Of a stretch of DNA of 8,637 nucleotides, positions 7,569-8,637 are shown one piece after another. The notes under the pieces were generated by a model. The model had not been told where the DNA came from and searched no databases. It saw only the letters and a program-made list of their open reading frames with translations. Position 1 is the first letter of the stretch; every line of letters starts with the position of its first letter. This DNA comes from Acidobacteriota bacterium (GTDB taxonomy: Bacteria > Acidobacteriota > Polarisedimenticolia > Gp22-AA2), in NCBI GenBank assembly GCA_027297005.1, contig JAPUIN010000245.1, forward strand, positions 1 through 8,637. The letters run 5' to 3'. The translations under genes were made by a program, and so were the position numbers.

Positions 7569-7728
7569 ATGTTGGAGAAGTGAAATTCAGTCGGAAACAA
7601 ACAATACGTCACGAGAAACCGGCGTCCCGCTCGGCGTGAAAGACCAGCGGAGTCGGCGAGAGGTTTCAGTTCAATGCGTCGCTTGAGCACGGATGTCAGG
7701 AGCGGGGGTGGAGTCGCGGCCGATCGAC

Positions 7729-7737
7729 GGAGTGAGG
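7729..7737 (+). promoter_or_regulatory. Strong ribosome binding site before ATG 7741
   Basis: GGAGTGAGG ends 3 bases before ATG 7741; its GGAG part ends 8 bases before it. It is the strongest Shine-Dalgarno match in the hfq leader, yet the ATG it serves is in a different frame from hfq. This decides between a leader peptide and a broken hfq start (see the next entry). Confidence 0.55.
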
Positions 7738-7740
7738 TTC

Positions 7741-7782
7741 ATGGAAACCGCCGCCTCATCCGCCCGAATCTCTCCGATCTGA
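7741..7782 (+). other. Short leader ORF or frame-broken N-terminus of hfq
   Basis: ATG 7741 reads METAASSARISPI and stops at TGA 7780-7782, 8 bases before the ATG of hfq at 7791. The same DNA read in the hfq frame from 7746 gives NRRLIRPNLSDLKDR, which flows straight into MTQRLPRRKQ. From memory, this basic peptide resembles N-termini of Acidobacteriota Hfq-like proteins, but I could not check that. One extra A in the AAA at 7745-7747 would give MENRRLIRPN in a single frame with hfq. So this is either a real small leader ORF that could couple to hfq by re-initiation, or the true hfq start with a one-base deletion or assembly error. Confidence 0.45.
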
Positions 7783-7790
7783 AGGACCGA

Positions 7791-8069
7791 ATGACACAGC
7801 GCCTCCCCAGGCGCAAACAATCCCCCCAGGAGCAGACGAATGCCGAGGCCTTCTACTATCTGAAGCAGATGAACAGCAAAACCCAGATGGTGGTGGTCAT
7901 GAAGGATGGAGAGGAGATCCGCGGGATCATCGAGTGGTACGACCGCGCTTGCATCAAGGTCAACCGGATCGGGGCTCCGAACCTGATGGTCATGAAGGAT
8001 TGCGTGAAATTCATGTACAAGGCCGAGGAGCTCGGGGACAGGAAGCCACCGCGCGCCGACGGCATCTGA
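7791..8069 (+). CDS. hfq: Hfq-like Sm-family RNA chaperone, divergent
   Basis: Probable ring-forming RNA chaperone that helps small RNAs pair with mRNAs in the cytoplasm. The 92 residues have a basic N-terminus (RRK, 7-9), a helix-like NAEAFYYLKQM (17-27), an Sm1 motif MVVVMKDGEEIRGIIEWYD (33-51) with the key DG at 39-40 and G45, and an Sm2 motif NLMVMKDCVKFMYK (64-77). By eye alignment to E. coli Hfq, the Sm2 YKHAIS is MKDCVK: Lys is kept, while Tyr and His are replaced by Met and Asp. Gln41-Phe42 correspond to Arg-Ala, so RNA-binding faces may differ. ATG 7791 has GAAGGA at 7781-7786 with a 4-base spacer. The frame is open upstream to ATG 7674 (131 residues), and the true N-terminus may lie near 7741. 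pdxA follows 32 bases later, and a promoter lies upstream at 7452-7480. It is not next to miaA as in enterobacteria. Confidence 0.82.
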   Translation: MTQRLPRRKQSPQEQTNAEAFYYLKQMNSKTQMVVVMKDGEEIRGIIEWYDRACIKVNRIGAPNLMVMKDCVKFMYKAEELGDRKPPRADGI

Positions 8070-8101
8070 CGACTTCCCCACCCCGCAGTATCAATTAAGA
8101 A

Positions 8102-8637
8102 ATGAAACCGATCATTGCCGTGACGACCGGTGACCCCCTGGGGGTCGGGCCCGAGGTGTCGTTGAAGGCCGCCTGTGACGCCGAGGTTCTGCGCCACTGC
8201 CGACCTCTTCTGATCGGTGATCGGACCCTGCTACTCGAGCAAGCGAGCACCATGCCATCCGGCATGTCGGGCAATCCCGCCGCATGGCGGGAGGTTTCAC
8301 GCTCCGGATTCATGGAGTGGGGTTCGAAGCAGGGGGACGACATCTCCCTCGATACGTGGGAAGACGGCGCGGCTTTTTTCGATATGGGCTCCGCCGGACC
8401 CCTACCGGCTACCCCGGGCCCCACGCCCGAGGGGGGGAGGGCCGCCCTGATGTACGTCAAGCAGGCCGTCGCCCTGATCCGCTCCGGAGCGACCGCGGCC
8501 ATGGCCACAGCCCCTCTGAGCAAGGAGGCTCTGAGGCTCTCTGGGCGCGATTTTCCCGGGCACACCGAGATTCTCGCCGATCTCTGCGGCATCGATCGGT
8601 CGGATGTGGCGATGATGTTCGTATCGGACGAGTTGAA
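8102..8637 (+). CDS. pdxA: 4-hydroxythreonine-4-phosphate dehydrogenase PdxA (partial, 3' end outside window)
   Basis: NAD-dependent enzyme of the DXP-dependent vitamin B6 pathway. It oxidises 4-phosphohydroxy-L-threonine, which decarboxylates to the amino-ketone that PdxJ uses to make pyridoxine 5'-phosphate; cytosolic. The first 178 codons are open to the window end, about half of a typical ~330-residue protein. Motifs: IIAVTTGDPLGVGPE (4-18), the family N-terminal signature; PLLIGD (35-40); EGGRAALMYVKQAV (110-123); TAPLSKEAL (135-143); and FPGHTEILADL (151-161), whose His154 corresponds to the first metal-binding histidine. ATG 8102 sits right at the signature, but its ribosome binding site is poor (AAGA only 1 base upstream), so translation may depend on hfq upstream. 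No terminator separates it from hfq, so the two are probably co-transcribed. Confidence 0.95.
   Translation, partial: MKPIIAVTTGDPLGVGPEVSLKAACDAEVLRHCRPLLIGDRTLLLEQASTMPSGMSGNPAAWREVSRSGFMEWGSKQGDDISLDTWEDGAAFFDMGSAGPLPATPGPTPEGGRAALMYVKQAVALIRSGATAAMATAPLSKEALRLSGRDFPGHTEILADLCGIDRSDVAMMFVSDEL

Larger units (their letters stand above)
7448..7740 (+). other. Intergenic region and probable hfq leader
   Basis: This 293-base stretch holds no convincing protein gene. It contains a sigma70-like promoter (7452-7480), a dyad in its spacer and a stem-loop element (7523-7568). The region 7570-7650 is locally A-rich (AAATTCAGTCGGAAACAAACAATACG), unlike the flanking coding DNA. No T-tailed hairpin is present to end the upstream operon. 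An open frame from ATG 7674 leads into hfq, but its first 20 or so codons (RRLSTDVRSGGGVAADRRSE) do not look like conserved protein, so I treat them as leader. Confidence 0.6.

Noticed and set aside
8132..8146. Perfect palindrome GACCCCC-T-GGGGGTC
   Set aside because: It lies inside the pdxA codons for the conserved GDPLGVGPE motif, so the pattern is explained by protein constraint plus high GC.
8217..8450. Forward 77-codon frame inside pdxA
   Set aside because: The overlapping pdxA frame carries the family motifs on both sides, so this is a shadow frame.

Overview
The window is a dense, single-strand (+) stretch of chromosomal housekeeping genes from a high-GC bacterium (roughly 60-65% GC by eye). 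A heptose-activation gene (rfaE2), a predicted exported lipoprotein and a SurA-like periplasmic chaperone together point to a Gram-negative cell with an outer membrane and heptose-containing LPS. The divergent Hfq-like protein and the overall gene set suggest to me an Acidobacteriota-type or other deep-branching Gram-negative lineage. That placement is an inference from memory of protein style, not a search result.

Layout: the window opens with the last codons of atpD (1-41) and a complete atpC (46-477), the end of an ATP synthase operon. A 66-base gap holds a nested inverted repeat. Next comes a chain of five genes: a GT2 polyprenyl-phosphate-type glycosyltransferase (544-1332), rfaE2 (1329-1865), mfd (1862-5437), a parvulin-like lipoprotein (5434-6414) and a SurA-like secreted parvulin (6395-7447). 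Each gene overlaps the previous one by 4 to 20 bases, so the chain is probably one translationally coupled transcript. Its themes are cell-envelope precursor synthesis, transcription-coupled repair and outer-membrane protein folding.

The only real gap (7448-7790) starts with a very good sigma70-type promoter, TTGGCA-N17-TAGGAT with an extended -10. A perfect 6-bp-arm dyad fills its spacer. A predicted long leader with a stem-loop element follows, leading to an hfq-like gene (main start 7791). Thirty-two bases later pdxA begins (8102) and runs off the window end. The order parvulin/SurA-like - hfq - pdxA resembles the surA-pdxA neighbourhood of enterobacteria with hfq inserted between.

I see no mobile elements, CRISPR arrays, tRNA or rRNA genes, and no evidence for a dramatic new system. 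The most interesting spot is the 5' end of hfq. A plausible N-terminal extension (NRRLIRPNLSDLKDR) lies in frame with Hfq but has no in-frame start nearby, while an ATG with a strong ribosome binding site sits exactly one base out of frame (7741). This is either a one-base indel or assembly error in an AAA run, or a 13-codon leader peptide. The Hfq itself lacks several canonical RNA-binding residues, and both parvulins lack conserved active-site histidines.
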